DNA from: Heliopora coerulea
Lineage: Eukaryota; Cnidaria; Anthozoa; Scleralcyonacea; Helioporidae
Length of the DNA stretch: 64,000 bases
NCBI GenBank assembly: GCA_030142905.1
Contig: JASJOG010000032.1
Span: forward strand, 854,001-918,000
Direction: 5' to 3'
Positions 50,456 to 62,159 of this stretch are shown here, piece by piece (position 1 is the first letter of the stretch; every line of letters begins with the position of its first letter). The translations under genes were made by a program, and so were the position numbers. Below the pieces are notes generated by a model, which was not told the DNA's origin, ran no database searches, and saw only the letters and a list, made by a program, of their open reading frames with translations.

Positions 50456-52889
50456 CCCTAACCCAGTCCTTCTCAAATAGTCGGGCGCACCCCCCGGGGG
50501 GCGGTGCCAGGGGGGTGCATGTGACCCTGGGGAACATGCTTTTATTTTGCTGTACTAGAATAAAGTGTAATTGCACATCCACTACAGTAGGTGGCAGTGG
50601 TGCTCTCGTTGTCAGAGTGTGCACAGGGAGTATTAGCTCTACAGTGTAGGGTTTGCACCGAGCAGGCGATATGAAGTGCAGTAAACAAACCCTCAAGACA
50701 CCATGTAAAAATTTTTAACAGGGATGAAAAGAAAGGTGGAGAGAGACGGAGATAGTGAGAGAAAAGAAAGTCACCTGAAAGCCAAGACAAGGAAATATGA
50801 CGAAGCTTATGTAGCGCTTGCCTTCACTGTGACTACAGTGGGAGATGAGGAAAGACCGGTGTGTTTACTGTGTCTAAAAACGCTGGCAGCGGACAGCATG
50901 AAGCCAAATAAATTAAGGTGCCACTTAAAGACATTACACCCCAATCATGCTGATAAGCCGCTGGAGTTTTTTCAGCAAAAACGTGCTGAATATTGCCAAC
51001 AATCATCCCGCTTTGTGAAGGCTACTTCAGTAAACCAGCGAGCACTGTTAGCATCATATAAGGTGGCGTACCAAATTGCTCAGTGCAAAAAAACCCACAC
51101 CATAGCAGAGGAGCTGATTCTGCCTGCAGCATTAGACATGGTCTCTGTCATGCTGGATGATGCAAGAGCTGCAAAAATAAAAACTATTCCTTTGTCCAAT
51201 GACACTGTCGCCAGACGTATAAATGACATTGCTAACGATCTTCAAGAACAACTGGTAGATAAACTCAAAGACAAACGTTTTGCCTTACAATTTGATGAAG
51301 CAACTGACAGCAACAAAGACTGTTTATTGCTTATGTATGTTTTGACATGACAAACTCCCTGTGTGAGGATCTACTTTTTTGTAAATATGTCAGAGGTAGA
51401 GCCACAGCTGAAGAGCTATTCAAAATGCTGGACTGCTTCCTGACTGAGAATGGGCTAAAGTGGGAGAACTGCATTGGTGTTTGCAGTGATGGTGCACAAA
51501 CCATGGCAGGGATGAGAAAAGGACTTCGGGCACTCATCAAGAAGGCCTCGCCTAATGCTGAGTGGACACATGGCATCATACACAGAGAAGCACTTGCATC
51601 AAGGCACCTTCCCCCTGAATTAAGTGAGGTTATGACTGACATTATAGGTGTAGTCAATTTCATAAAGACCAGACCACTAAAAACAAGAGTCTTCTCTGCT
51701 ATCTGTGAGGAGATGGGAGCTGAACATCAAGCTGTGCTGTTTCACAGTGAAGCAAGGTGGCTGTCACAAGGAAAAGTCTCGTCCCGAGTTTTTGAGCTCA
51801 GAGAGCAGATAAGAGTGTTTTTGGAGCAGGAGCACAAGTATGAAGTCACAGAAAAATTTAGTGATGAGAACTTCCTGGGAAAACTAGCCTACCTGAGTGA
51901 CATATCTGGAAAGCTAAATGAACTGAATCTACAGCTTCAAGGGAAAGATAAACACCTCCCTCAGGTCACAGACAAGATCAGCTCTTTCACTCGAAAACAC
52001 TGATTCATTCGAGAACCTGCATGAATTTGTGGACACTACTGACTATGATGCTGCCTCTGATTCCACACATTAAGAAGCATATTTCATCATTGATGGGGTT
52101 CTTTAAAAAGTACTTCCCTGAAAAGTTCCCAGTATGACTGGGTGAGAGATCCTTTCAATGCACCAGCTCCAACTGGTTTCAGCTCTGCAGAGGAGGAGCA
52201 GTTCATTGATATGACGTCTGACTCCACATTGAGACTGAGGTTCACATCACAGACACTGGATGAATTCTGGCTGAGTGTAGAGAGGCAGTATCCACTCTTA
52301 GGGCAGAGGGCCATGGGCATTCTGCTTCCTTTTGCAACATCTTACCTTTGTGAGACTGGCTTCTCTGCTGTTGCTGCACTGAAGATCAAGTACAGGTCCC
52401 AGCTAAACATTGAGCAGGAGATGGCAGTTGCAGTATCATGCTTCAAACCCCGCTTTGAAAAGCTGTGCACTGCAAAACGTGCTCATTGTAGCCATTAATC
52501 CTGACTTATTCGTTTTTAACTTACTCCTGAGTTCATGTTTCTGAACTGAATTTGAATTTATTCTTATTTAATTTTATTTTTCAGTATCAAATGGTGCAAT
52601 AAGTTGGTCAAAAATGTTTACAGTTTAAATAAGGATTTTTTTTTTTTTAATTTCAGGCAAATTGATGCACTTTAAATCTTTTCTGTTAGACTAAAAAACA
52701 ATGTTAATAAAGTTATTCTTTGTAAGTGGAACTATATATATTTCTTTTTTTATTTTCTTTAATGTTAATAAGGATACAATGTTATGTAGAGATGTACTAT
52801 AACAATTTTATAAACAAATGATAATATTTATAGTCGCGGCAGAGAGTGGGGGGTGTGACAGAAAATAATTGAGAAGCACTGCCCTAACC
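50456..52889 (+). mobile_element. hAT transposon (ZBED5-like) with perfect 8-bp target duplication
   Basis: CCCTAACC at 50456-50463 and again at 52882-52889 flanks a 2418-base element (50464-52881). Its ends are CAGTCCTTCTCAAATAGT and, reverse-complemented from the right, CAGTGCTTCTCAATTATT: classic hAT CAG termini with 8-base duplications. G/C-rich blocks (GCGCACCCCCCGGGGGGCGG at 50486-50505 and GGGGGGTGTGACAG near 52848-52861) lie inside both ends. Intact ends and duplication mark a fairly recent insertion. Confidence 0.97.
50724..52498 (+). pseudogene. hAT transposase (ZBED5/FAM200-like), three frames
   Basis: Frame 1 (50724-51350, 208 residues) has a basic N-terminus, a BED-type finger (PVCLLCLKTLAADSMKPNKL, CHLKTLHPNH) and FALQFDEATDSNKDCLLLMY with the first catalytic Asp. 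Frame 2 (51347-52003) has CIGVCSDGAQTMAGMRKGLR (second Asp), THGIIHREALASRHLPPELS and VLFHSEARWLSQGKVSSRVF. Frame 3 (about 52105-52498) has LDEFWLSVERQYPLLGQRAM and SYLCETGFSAVAALKIKYRS, the hATC dimerisation region with the conserved W and C-E-x-G-F-S. Breaks lie at about 51345 and 52000-52080, so it is non-functional despite young ends. Confidence 0.93.
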
Positions 52890-53469
52890 AAAGCCTCATT
52901 CATACCCATAGTCAACAATAGGAGTTTGAAAAGCATAACCATTGCTGTACATTATGCCAAGTATGAGGATAAGTCATCAAATATAATCCAACCTCCCAGT
53001 CACCACTCAGATCAATAGTTTGGGGTAATTTTGTCTCATAGCTAGTGGATGAATTCTCAGGGAAAATGGATAGGGATGCATTCCTTGGAAATGTAAGGTA
53101 AAAATGTGTTCTGCTCATCATGAATAATGTGATCAAGATGCAGTTGACATTTTAAAGACATCTTATTTCTGAAGCTGATGCTCATTAATTAAATTTATTA
53201 GGATAACCTTGCGACTTAACTAAGTACTGTACATTGTCCTGTTTAATGACCTTTTGAAGTTCAGGTTCATAAAATGTGCCCTGAAAGTCTTCATTGTAAT
53301 GCTTTAACTCATAAAATCAAGGTTGCCAAGCTATCCTTTTAAAATAGATAGTTTATTAAAATAATTACATCGCAGCCCTGTAGCTGAATTGCATAATTAA
53401 TTCACATTAGGAAAAAATATAAGACAATAAAATAAGTATAAATAAAGCTATATATACAAATGTTGTGCA

Positions 53470-53700
53470 TATAGAATCTCTAAAGTTTATTGTTGATCAA
53501 GCTGTACATCGATGGAATAAAAGTATTTTGGTAACGCTTGGTATTAGTTTGAGGAATATTAAATGTTTTCTTTCTCTTAAGATTGTACTTTGGTTGGTAT
53601 CTTTGAGGAAGTAATCCGTATAATTTGTGTGATTGATCACATAATCTTTTTGAAAAGTTTTTCACACAAATCATGTCTCCGGCTTTGTAGTTCTTTATAT
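53470..53700 (-). pseudogene. LINE reverse transcriptase tail
   Basis: The minus strand reads SHKLYGLLPQRYQPKYNLKR, FNIPQTNTKRYQNTFIPSMY. The Y-N-L-R/K, then a T.RY.NSF.PS pattern, is the usual C-terminus of many non-LTR polymerases. The preceding polymerase body is not visible nearby on this strand. Confidence 0.6.
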
Positions 53701-56700
53701 TTACTTATAAGAAGTAAATATTTCCTTTTGATCTTGCAAATAATGCATACTTGTTCACTAATGTTCAACTTGTAATTAGAGACAAAGACAGTCAAGATTT
53801 CTATCATACAATTCATGCCACACTGTTTTCATTCTTACTATTTACAAGAGCAGGTTTCATCTTAATACTGAGATATGAGCATAAACCAACTCTGGCAACA
53901 TGCCAATGGATCTCATGGTTTTATTTGCTGTAAAATCAAATGTTCAATGATTGATGTGTTAGTCTCATTAATGGTGTTAAACAGTTAAGTGTCTGTTGAA
54001 AAACTCCATTCCCTGGTCAGTTAAGACCTTCTTATGCCCAGTGAGACACTCTAACACTTGAGCTACTGATGCTCTGCCTAAGGATAGAGATTCACAAATG
54101 TTCATCTATCAAGACCTTTTCAAAATACATCTCTCATCATTAACATATAGTGGCTTCTGCTAAGGTCGCACGTATGTTGAACTTGCACCTTAGCTCATTG
54201 TTTTACTGGTCATCAGATGCTCAGAAATCGTTTTTCTGAGGACAGAACTTGATTAACATTTGTCTATTGTTGAAAATAAGGTTCTGGGTAGTTAAAAATC
54301 TTATAAGCTTTGACAACCCCATGCCAAATATCATCACAATCAATCACTTAAATAGCCTGGTCTGGATAAGTCAACCAGCACTCATCTTCATCCGAGATCT
54401 CATAATGTTCCCTAAACATAGTCCATAGATCTACATTTGTATCTTTTCAAGTTCTTCCTACAGTTGAATTTGTTGATGGACCAACTGCATGAAGACAAGG
54501 TTTATCATATGGTCAGGCATTATGTTGTCAACATACATCTCTTCAAACAGGTGTGCCATGATTACTTCTATGTTTCTTAAACCAATAATTTAAAGGGAAA
54601 CTCGCCAAATATACTGCAGTTAGCATTCTAACATGTCAACAATTTTTAGACTACTCTTTTTATCAGTTCAATGAATCACATATAAATTTGTATTTATACA
54701 CAGAAATATTGAAAGTATCCGATTGTATCTCCATATAGCTTTGTTCGATAACAATCTCTCACACCTGGTACAAAAAACCATTTCTTCTTAACTTTGCCAT
54801 ATTTACTCAAATAAGAATGTCACCATCAAACAACTGCTTGTCAATACCAGAGTAAGTCAAGCGAGTTGAAACTTTGTTCACAGTCATCATACAATTAAAC
54901 TCAGTAACAGCTCAAAGGCAACCTGTGGAAACATAATCCACTCACCCACCGCACAAAGTGCTGTGTGAGGGTACTAATCTTGACATGCATGGAGACTAGG
55001 GTGGAAAAATCTATCTTTATCTGTTTATAGGTATACATCCACGGGTTCCACACTCAAGAGTGCAGTGTGCAAACTCAGGGACTGGTATGTTGTTCATGAG
55101 ATGAGAGGCCAAATTGAAGGACGTTGCTCTTGTCCTTTTTTTGCTTTTATTGACCACTGCAAAGTTGTTTACATCATTTGACCGTTTAAGCCAATAAATG
55201 ATTGAACACAAGCTTTAGAAAGGGCTTTCTTTAAAAAAGTCTGAGCTTGTGACCGGTTTGAGTTTTCAAACTGAGCTGCATCGAATATGCTCAAAATATC
55301 ACTTTTAAGAGGGAGATTTTGACATGGTACTTTCAGATGACTATCTACAAAACTTGTGAAGGAACTCATCCTGGTGTTTGTTGCCCTGACATTTGCTCAG
55401 GTACAAACGACATTCTTTGCATGAATCGAGAATTTAAGTTTTGGTTATCACTTAGTTAAGCTGTATAATTCAAAGGTTAGTCAGTATTTAGAAGCCTTGA
55501 AATACAAGTTTTATAAATGGGATGGTTGGCTAATATTCCTTGAAGACCAGCGTTTTAAGCCGTTTTCAAAATTTGCTTCCAGACTTCAACCTTCCAAAAG
55601 GGAGACTTCACATGCCAAATATTATCTGCTTTGTTTTAGATTTTAAAACTTTTTGGGAAGCTTAAACTTGCCCTGCTTTACCAAATTTATTGTTGAACCT
55701 TTTTTTGTTCAGGAGCCGACAAATGCTTTGTTGGAAATCTGCAAAGTCTAACACTTCAGCATTTCTCTTTCTTTTTTACACTTTTGAAAATGAACAAAGC
55801 AGATAGTTTTACTACATAAAAGGTATGTCTTCCCCTTCTCTCAACTTGTTTTTCTTACCACAAAAGTTGTGTCAATTAACCGGTTAATTGTGAAGTTATC
55901 GTTTCATAATACCCTGAGGATGATTCTGAAATAAAGTTGTATCAAGTTTGCTTGTATTCTGTGTTTTGGACAGCAATAAGATTGCAGAATTTGTTCATGT
56001 ATTCTTTGTTTATTTTGTCAGTTTTGAAATTTGTTTCATCTTCATCACAGAAGTCTTGTACCTTTGGCTAAATGCTAGGTATAAATCATCATCACAGCAC
56101 CTCTTGGACATGTGTAGGTAATGTTTTAAATTTTAACCTATCCCCAATGCTGCATTACAACTGGTAACCTAAGAGGATTCTTGACTTTTAAGATGGACAC
56201 TCTGAGCATCTAATAAAAAAATCTTACATTAAGGGGAATTAAATGACAAGTGTAGGAGATAATCAGACAAAATGGCACAAGTGTGCAACTGGTATGGTGT
56301 CTTCATCCTAGCATTCATTGTCATAACTGTGAGGGCACTAAAGGTTATGATCAGTGATTTAAATTAATTTTTCCAGATGGAGTTTCTGTTGATTAATGGC
56401 CGAGCAGTGTAAGTTCAGACAATTTTCCTTTTTTTTTTTTTTACACTGGATTCAGGTTTTGCAACCATACAGTGACACAGCCTAAGCAAGAACTGCTGTT
56501 GATTGCATTCACTTTCCCAATTAAAAGTTGAATTTCAGGCTTTTTCTTAATTTTGAAAAATCATCAATCTCGATTGAACTCTTGAGGGATACAATGGAAG
56601 GTTGGGTGAGGGGTTGTTGTGTACACGTATTTCTAGTACTCGAAGTACTCCATTGGATCCACTTCTATGGCAGTTTTGAACTTTAAAAGCAGCTCTTTAC

Positions 56701-57228
56701 CTTTTACCTCCAATCCATGTAAACAACAGTGAACTATCCAGTACAATGACCATTTAACAAACCTTCATATACTTCATGTTTTGCAAATGTCTCTTTTAGC
56801 CAAGTCCCTGTTTTTGGTTAACATAAACATCCAGTCAACCTGAAAATGCACCATACTTTCCCAGGGTCCATGGTAGCCAGACTTAAGGGGTCAGAGCTCC
56901 ACAAAAAAATGCTGACATAAGTAAACTATATCTGCAGTATAACTACTCACAACCAGTTTGACCAATGCAAAGACATTGGAACAAAACTTTCAATGTTATC
57001 ATAAATGATTTACAAATCTAAGTGGATCAAAATGGTGAAGTGAAGCAAGTCTATACAGCTGGGATTGACTGATAATTTGTAGTAAAGTGGACATAATCAT
57101 GGAATGATATATGGCTTTGGCTGAAGGTAACCAAAGATGGTCTCTAAATTTTTTCAGTATTTTCAGCTAGACTGAAACTCTTTTGAAACATTTTTCAACA
57201 TTCAGTGAACATACTGTATACACTCTTT
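53701..57228. other. No assignable gene; dispersed repeats
   Basis: Minus-strand frames 55169-55369 (SHLKVPCQNLPLKSDILSIF) and 55017-55211 (KKRTRATSFNLASHLMNNIP) are adjacent and may be one broken protein of unknown family. 54946-55005 resembles 721-800, and 56560-56635 resembles 34140-34215. The rest shows nothing recognisable. Confidence 0.4.
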
Positions 57229-57229
57229 A

Positions 57230-58640
57230 GTGTCATTGATGGCAGTTTGACCTAGAAAAAGGAATGAAAGCTTGAGTGGCCCACTTAGCATGTTTCTTCA
57301 TTAGGCAGTCCCAAAAAGTAATGGACACAGTATTAATCCTTGTATTAAAATCCGTGTAGATCAGAAGTACAATTATTACAACTTACAGTGGTTTTGCAAG
57401 AAAATAAGTTGTCTATGAACCACTCTAGCTCACCATCTTTTATTCCATAATGGAAGAGTATTTCTAATAACTGCATAACTGGTTGTGTTGAAAGCCTTTC
57501 TTAGGTCAACGAAGACAGTTCCTACTGTAGGATCTAGGCGTTATTGGGCACATTGGGTTACCGCCTGAGGTTGAGTGACCACATGTTATAGGTAACCATT
57601 CAGAACTGGTTAAGAGTGGATACAAATAAGTTGTGTTTTCGAGAGTTGTGATTTAAGGAAGATTTATATTGATTTAAGCAAGGCAAAGGACTACAGTCAG
57701 GTGAAGTGATCATCGCTTGTTATAATAGGTTTAGATGTTTTATTTACCGTAATTCTTGTGTGTTTCTTGTAGAAACTGCACTGTAATAGACATGTTTATC
57801 AGTTTATAAATTCAGTACTCAAGTAAGTTTTCTGAGTTCTTTGCAAGAACCCTACACCTACCGAGTTACCTTTATCAGTGTCTCTCCTTATATCATCCAG
57901 TACAACAGTTGCTGCAAGCTTTGTTGATAGACCTGATCAAAAGCCAAACTGAAATGGTAAGAGTATCGAATTTCTATCAAAAAATGACATAAGTTGGCAA
58001 TGATTTATCTTCTCAATAATTTTGGATGGCTCATGTTATATTGATATCAGTCGATAATTATCAAGGTTTGAACATGATCCCAACTTGTATATAGGCATCA
58101 TTGTGGTTATTTTTCAATCTGCTGGAAAGATTCTCATTGTAAGTAAAAGGTTGATCAAATGTTTCAAAGGAACAGCTATTAAATCAGCAGAATACTTTCG
58201 TAGTCCTGGAGGTACGTTATCCAGGCCTGATCCTCAATTTCAAATGTCAAGACAGTCCATAATTTAATTTTTGTTAGTTCCTCATTGCCTGGTTTTCTTC
58301 AAAAGAAGTCATGCAATGGAACAGCTTTCTCCTTTAAAGTTCTAACAATTCCAGTGAAAAGTTTGCAGGAAGCATTTGCAATTTCAGTATGGTCACTTGT
58401 TTTAACATCATATTCAATTTCAAAAGATTGTGAGGTTTTCTTATTTTGTTACCTTAACAGATAAATTAATTTTTTTATATTGCACAGACGTTGCACTTTC
58501 ACTTAAGCCAAAATATCTGATCTACTTTTTTGTTGACCTTGATCATCTCAAAAGTTTGTCTCTCTCATTCATGATGCTTTTTCACATAATCACATAACAC
58601 CAAGGGGCAGGCTTTCCTTTAACTTTCTTCAAAATCATTG
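57230..58640 (-). pseudogene. LINE (CR1/jockey-like) reverse transcriptase, split by a solo LTR
   Basis: Minus-strand conceptual order: GSGLDNVPPGLRKYSADLIA, VPLKHLINL, MRIFPAD.KITTMMPIYK, NLDNYRLISI, FDRNSILLPFQFGF, LSTKLAATVVLDDIRRDTDK, then, across the insertion, GTVFVDLRKAFNT (motif A, catalytic Asp), LLEILFHYGIKDGELEWFID and QGLILCPLLF (near 57335-57355). Stops are scattered. This is the fingers-palm part of a non-LTR polymerase of the CR1/L2/jockey group. The reading frame is continuous once the 331-base insert plus one target copy is set aside. Confidence 0.88.
57526..57856 (+). repeat. Solo LTR with 5-bp target duplication
   Basis: 331 bases starting TGTAGGATCTAGG and ending GAACCCTACA (TG...CA, with TGTAGG/CCTACA inverted ends), flanked by CCTAC at 57521-57525 and 57857-57861. 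Five-base duplication and TGT/ACA ends fit a Ty3/gypsy-type LTR. It interrupts the LINE polymerase exactly between two codons of motif A, confirming it as an insertion. Orientation is uncertain. Confidence 0.82.
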
Positions 58641-59873
58641 GAGCATGTTGGTTGAATATGTTACTGAGAGTATTCCTTAGTAAGAACCTGTAGAACAGCA
58701 TCCAGTCAATTTTTTTAATGATTCAGGCTTATGACACTTATAGTCACAACAAGTTATCGGTCTTGACTCATAACAGGTACTATTTAATTTCTTTACACCT
58801 CAACTTACTCATCTTCCAAATTATGTCTTTGTTCCCAAGTTATCACATCTGAAATGAAGGGACCAACACCACTTCCTTTACTAGTTTTCTTGGACAGCTA
58901 ACAAATGAATACCTGGGAATATTAAACAATGTATTGGGTTTAGCTCCATCTTTATTGTCAATTTGTGTTTCCTTTTATAGTTAAAATATCACCAATGTTA
59001 GACAAAAGCCCCTTGCATTTTGGTGAAAAATTCTTAAACCCCTTACTTGGAGTACTGACGTGAAAGCCCAGGTCCAGGACTAGGTTGAATATTGCCACAC
59101 AACAAGATCAATAAAGTAAGACAGCTCTATCTTGAACTTTGGAAACACAAAATCGCACTACCCTTGTTCAGTTGCTGCTAAATCTCTCCTTTCCCTCAAT
59201 GGATATACCTAAGGTGTCTGAGTTAACAAAAGCAATCTTTACCTGTAAGCTTACCAGAATAATGGTTATCATTGTTGTATTAGTAAATAATCGAGTGTTA
59301 TGAATGATATTAAACAAGGAGTGGCACACTTTCACATATGAAGCACGAGTCTTTTTTTGTGGTCTTATTCATGATTGTTTTTAGCCAACTTTACCAACAG
59401 AAACTATAACATGGTGTCATGGAGTGCACTAAGAACTCAAGAAAGTCAATCAGAGGTTAAAGAAGCTAGAAGAACCACAGTCGAGAAGAATTTTTGTAAA
59501 GAGTCATGGCTAATACATGTGCTCTCACTGTCCAACTTCAAGAAACCAGAAGAATGGCCCAAGTGAAGAGTTGCAGATCAACACCCTTATGTATATTATG
59601 GGGGACTAATGTGACGATATTTCTAGGGTTTTACCCTTGAAGAGGTATGACGTGTGAGAGAAATTTGATAACTTCTTTATTGGTAAAAGGAATGTACTCT
59701 CTGAACACTCAAAGTTGAACAACTGAAAACAAGAGCCTCGAGAGTCAGGAGATTCATTTATCATGGACTTTAATATAAATAACAATGCCCAGCAGATTGT
59801 GCAAAGTATTGCCATATGTAAACATTAACAATTGCTTAAACAAAGAAGGCTAGAAGAGTTTAAAACATATTTA
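58641..59873. other. No gene seen
   Basis: Possibly the upstream continuation of the LINE on the minus strand as far as about 58700, otherwise no domain. A 63-residue plus-strand frame at 59375-59566 is unassigned. Confidence 0.4.
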
Positions 59874-59915
59874 TTGATTGATGTTTCGTTGCTACAAGCA
59901 ACATCTTCAGAGTGG
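59874..59915 (-). ncRNA. Hammerhead-like motif downstream of a PLE end
   Basis: On the minus strand CTGAAGA (59904-59910) is followed by a perfect GTTGC/GCAAC stem with a five-base loop, GAAA (59884-59887), CA and UC. The core and GAAA are exact. C-A in place of C-G in stem III may be CpG decay. Stem I is weak. It lies about 130 bases beyond the PLE reading frame at 60045-60332 on the same strand. Confidence 0.55.
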
Positions 59916-60044
59916 AGATCAGGGATTACAACAAGATATATTTATATTAAACAAGCAGTATCGAATAACAATTAAGATGATATATTTACAATAGTAACGG
60001 AAATTGACAGAAGACAGCAGTAAGGTGTTATCAGAAAGGTGTTA

Positions 60045-60332
60045 TCAGAAGAGGGAAAGAGGCATCGAACCAATATTCCCATTAAGAATGGGTTTTAATT
60101 TATTAATTATAAGAGTTTCTTTAAGGAGTAGTTCAGAAGCAGAAGGCAACGAGGATAATATTTTGAAGTTGGAGAAAGAAATGGGATGGCTAGTTTCAAG
60201 GTGGTGGGAAAGGATACTAGTGGGAGAGGGATTAACTCTTCTGTTACCTGTCAAGGGTGAGATCCCCATATGGACTTGTGTTGCCTCTCTAAATTTTGTG
60301 AATATATGATCAGAGACAGAATTCTTGTTCAT
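60045..60332 (-). pseudogene. PLE C-terminal end
   Basis: A 95-residue minus-strand frame. NSVSDHIFTKFREATQVHMG and SELLLKETLIINKLKPILNG followed by a short Pro-Leu end resemble the last 80-100 residues of Penelope-like GIY-YIG proteins (LK..LLIK..KP.LN). The GIY-YIG core itself is not seen upstream. The position of a hammerhead-like motif next to it supports the call. Confidence 0.55.
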
Positions 60333-60570
60333 TCAAGTGACACCAAGCTAAGTGACCACAAAGGAAGACAGAGCAAGTTGGCGAAGAAACAACAAGGAAT
60401 CTTGAGGAACACTGAATTAGCTCATGTCAGAGAATAAACCTCTGGATTCAATGGGAAACAAAAAAAAACATATTAGCACTGCGGAACCTCAGAGACGCAC
60501 GCCAGATAAAATAGTCCAGCAAAGGATTTCAGGTGTCATTCCTGCAAAAAACATGGAAATTATAGAGGGA

Positions 60571-61260
60571 GATGAATGACCGTCAAGCTTGATACTCAGA
60601 AAATTATTTCTGAGCCCCAGATGGGGATCAAACCCACAACCTTCTGATAACTGGTTAGACACTAACCATTGAGCTACCAAGACTCAGATGGTGAGCTAAG
60701 GTGCAAATTCGATATATATGTATGACCTAAGCAGAAGCCAGTATATATTGATAATGACTGAAGGAGTTTGATGTTTGAGAAACATAAGAGCTTGGATACA
60801 TTGAGGTAGATGAACGATCTTCAAGATCAATACTCAGAAAATGATTTCTGAGCCCCAGATGGGGATCAAACCCGCAACCTTCTGATGACCGGTTAGATGC
60901 TCTAACCATTGAGCTACCAAGACTCAGATGGTGAGCTAAGGTGCAAATTCGATATATATGTGCGACCTAAGCAGAAGCCACTATATATTGATGATTGAAG
61001 CAGTTTGATGTTTGAGAAACATGAGAGCTTGGATATATTAAGGTAGATGAATGATCTTCAAGCTCGATACTCAGAAAATGATTTCTGAGTCCCAGACAGG
61101 GATCGAACCCGCAACCTTCTGATTACCAGTTAGATGATCTAACCATTGAGCTCCCGAGACTCAGATGGTGAGCTAAGGTGCAAATTCGATATATATGTGC
61201 AACCTAAACGGAAGGCACTATATATTATGGACATTATACTTGAGTTTGTGATTCAAAAGC
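60571..61260 (-). repeat. Three tandem 237-bp units with tRNA-derived SINE heads
   Basis: Units start at about 60571, 60809 and 61046, a period of 237-238. Each holds a tRNA-like sequence on the minus strand: 60612-60685, 60850-60925 and 61087-61162. Read on the minus strand they have an A box (TAGCTCAATGGTTAG), a B box (GGTTTGATCC or GGTTCGATCC), a closable acceptor stem and an anticodon arm that would carry a GGT-like triplet. T-arm and anticodon-stem mismatches, C at position 33 in two copies and the attached 160-base tail make them SINE copies rather than tRNA genes. Confidence 0.85.
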
Positions 61261-61339
61261 AGCTAACATTGTTCTCAAAGATTTCGATGAAGAAGGAGTA
61301 TTTTTTTTGAGAAGTTTCTGGTTCCCATTAACACCCCTG

Positions 61340-62150
61340 GAGAGAGGTTGTGGACATTGAAGGTCAAGAGATCGACTTCAAAGTTGATTCAGGCACAGAT
61401 GTGTCAGTTATTGGTGATACTGTTTATTACAAATACTTCAACAACATGTTGTTAAGAAAGACTAATAAGAGACTTTTCAGTCCATGCCAAAATCCACTGA
61501 AAATCCTTGGAGTCATCAACATAGAAATCAAGTTGAAAGGCAAGTCATGCAAAGAGGACTTATTTAGCAGATCAGCAAGTACATATCTGGGGAAGATGGT
61601 TAAAGTTAACTCTGTTACAGAAGATAACAGAACAGATTACCAGCAGAAATATCCTGAACTTTTCAATGGTTTGGGCTGTATAGAGGAAGAGTATGAGATT
61701 AAAAAGTAGCCAACAACAGAGACTGCTAGTGTCACAACTCCAAGATGTATTCCTTTACCTCTCTTGCCACAGGCAAAAGCTGAGCTAGATCAAATGAAAG
61801 AGATGTGTGTGATTGAACCAGTAGATGCTCCAACAAAGTAGTGCTCACCAGTTGCAGTAGTACCTAAACCCAATGGCAAAGTGAGAATCTGTGGTGACTT
61901 TATTCAGTTGAATAAAGCCATACAGGGAGAAGTCCATCCAATGCCAACAACATAGCAGTCATTGGGAAAGGTGGCTGGTGCTAAGTTCGTTATGAAGCTC
62001 AATGCCGATTGTGGATTTTAGCAGATGAAGCTAAAGAAGACCTCTAAGTTGCTAACAATATTCAATACACCTTAGGATCAAGTTTGCTCTACACATTTAT
62101 CGTTTGGAATATCACGTGCTCCAGAATACTTTGGAAGGATTGCCTGGCAG
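61340..62150 (+). pseudogene. Ty3/gypsy protease-RT fragment
   Basis: The frame 61350-61709 has GQEIDFKVDSGTDVSVIGDT, a retroelement aspartic protease active site (D-S-G), then a polymerase lead-in (DYQQKYPELFNGLGCIEEEY). Downstream, past an in-frame TAG at 61707-61709, are LPQAKAELDQMKEMCVIEPV, PNGKVRICGDFIQLNKAI, and GAKFVMKLNADCGF.QMKLKK (the usual RT motif A Asp is N), then FGISRAPEYFGRI. Similarity ends near 62150. A stretch between protease and polymerase is shorter than usual, suggesting an internal deletion. Confidence 0.87.
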
Positions 62151-62159
62151 AAGCAGGGT

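Larger units (their letters stand above)
50270..53136 (-). pseudogene. Uncharacterised mobile-element gene, split by a hAT insertion
   Basis: The minus-strand frame 52912-53136 has THFYLTFPRNASLSIFPENS, TKLPQTIDLSGDWEVGL and YPHTWHNVQQW. Coding-like text resumes on the same strand beyond the hAT element: about 50455 down to 50270 reads GNVSIAFNVC, KTIISLVWQRKCPFSFVLVG and VRETGSPYVG. From memory, this family (N-terminal FY.TLPSN-like segment, then a DLSG.WEVGL segment) is common in invertebrate genomes beside DNA_pol_B_2 genes; its function is unknown to me and a structural role is only a guess. Stops are present in addition to the insertion. Confidence 0.55.

Noticed and set aside
50480..50530. 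CpG island or host promoter at the G/C-rich tract
   Set aside because: The tract is the terminal inverted repeat region of the hAT element and has a partner at the other end.
60612..61162. Three functional tRNA genes
   Set aside because: The cloverleaf closes only with mismatches in the anticodon stem and T arm, position 33 is C in two copies, and each lies in a longer repeat unit, so SINE copies are more likely.
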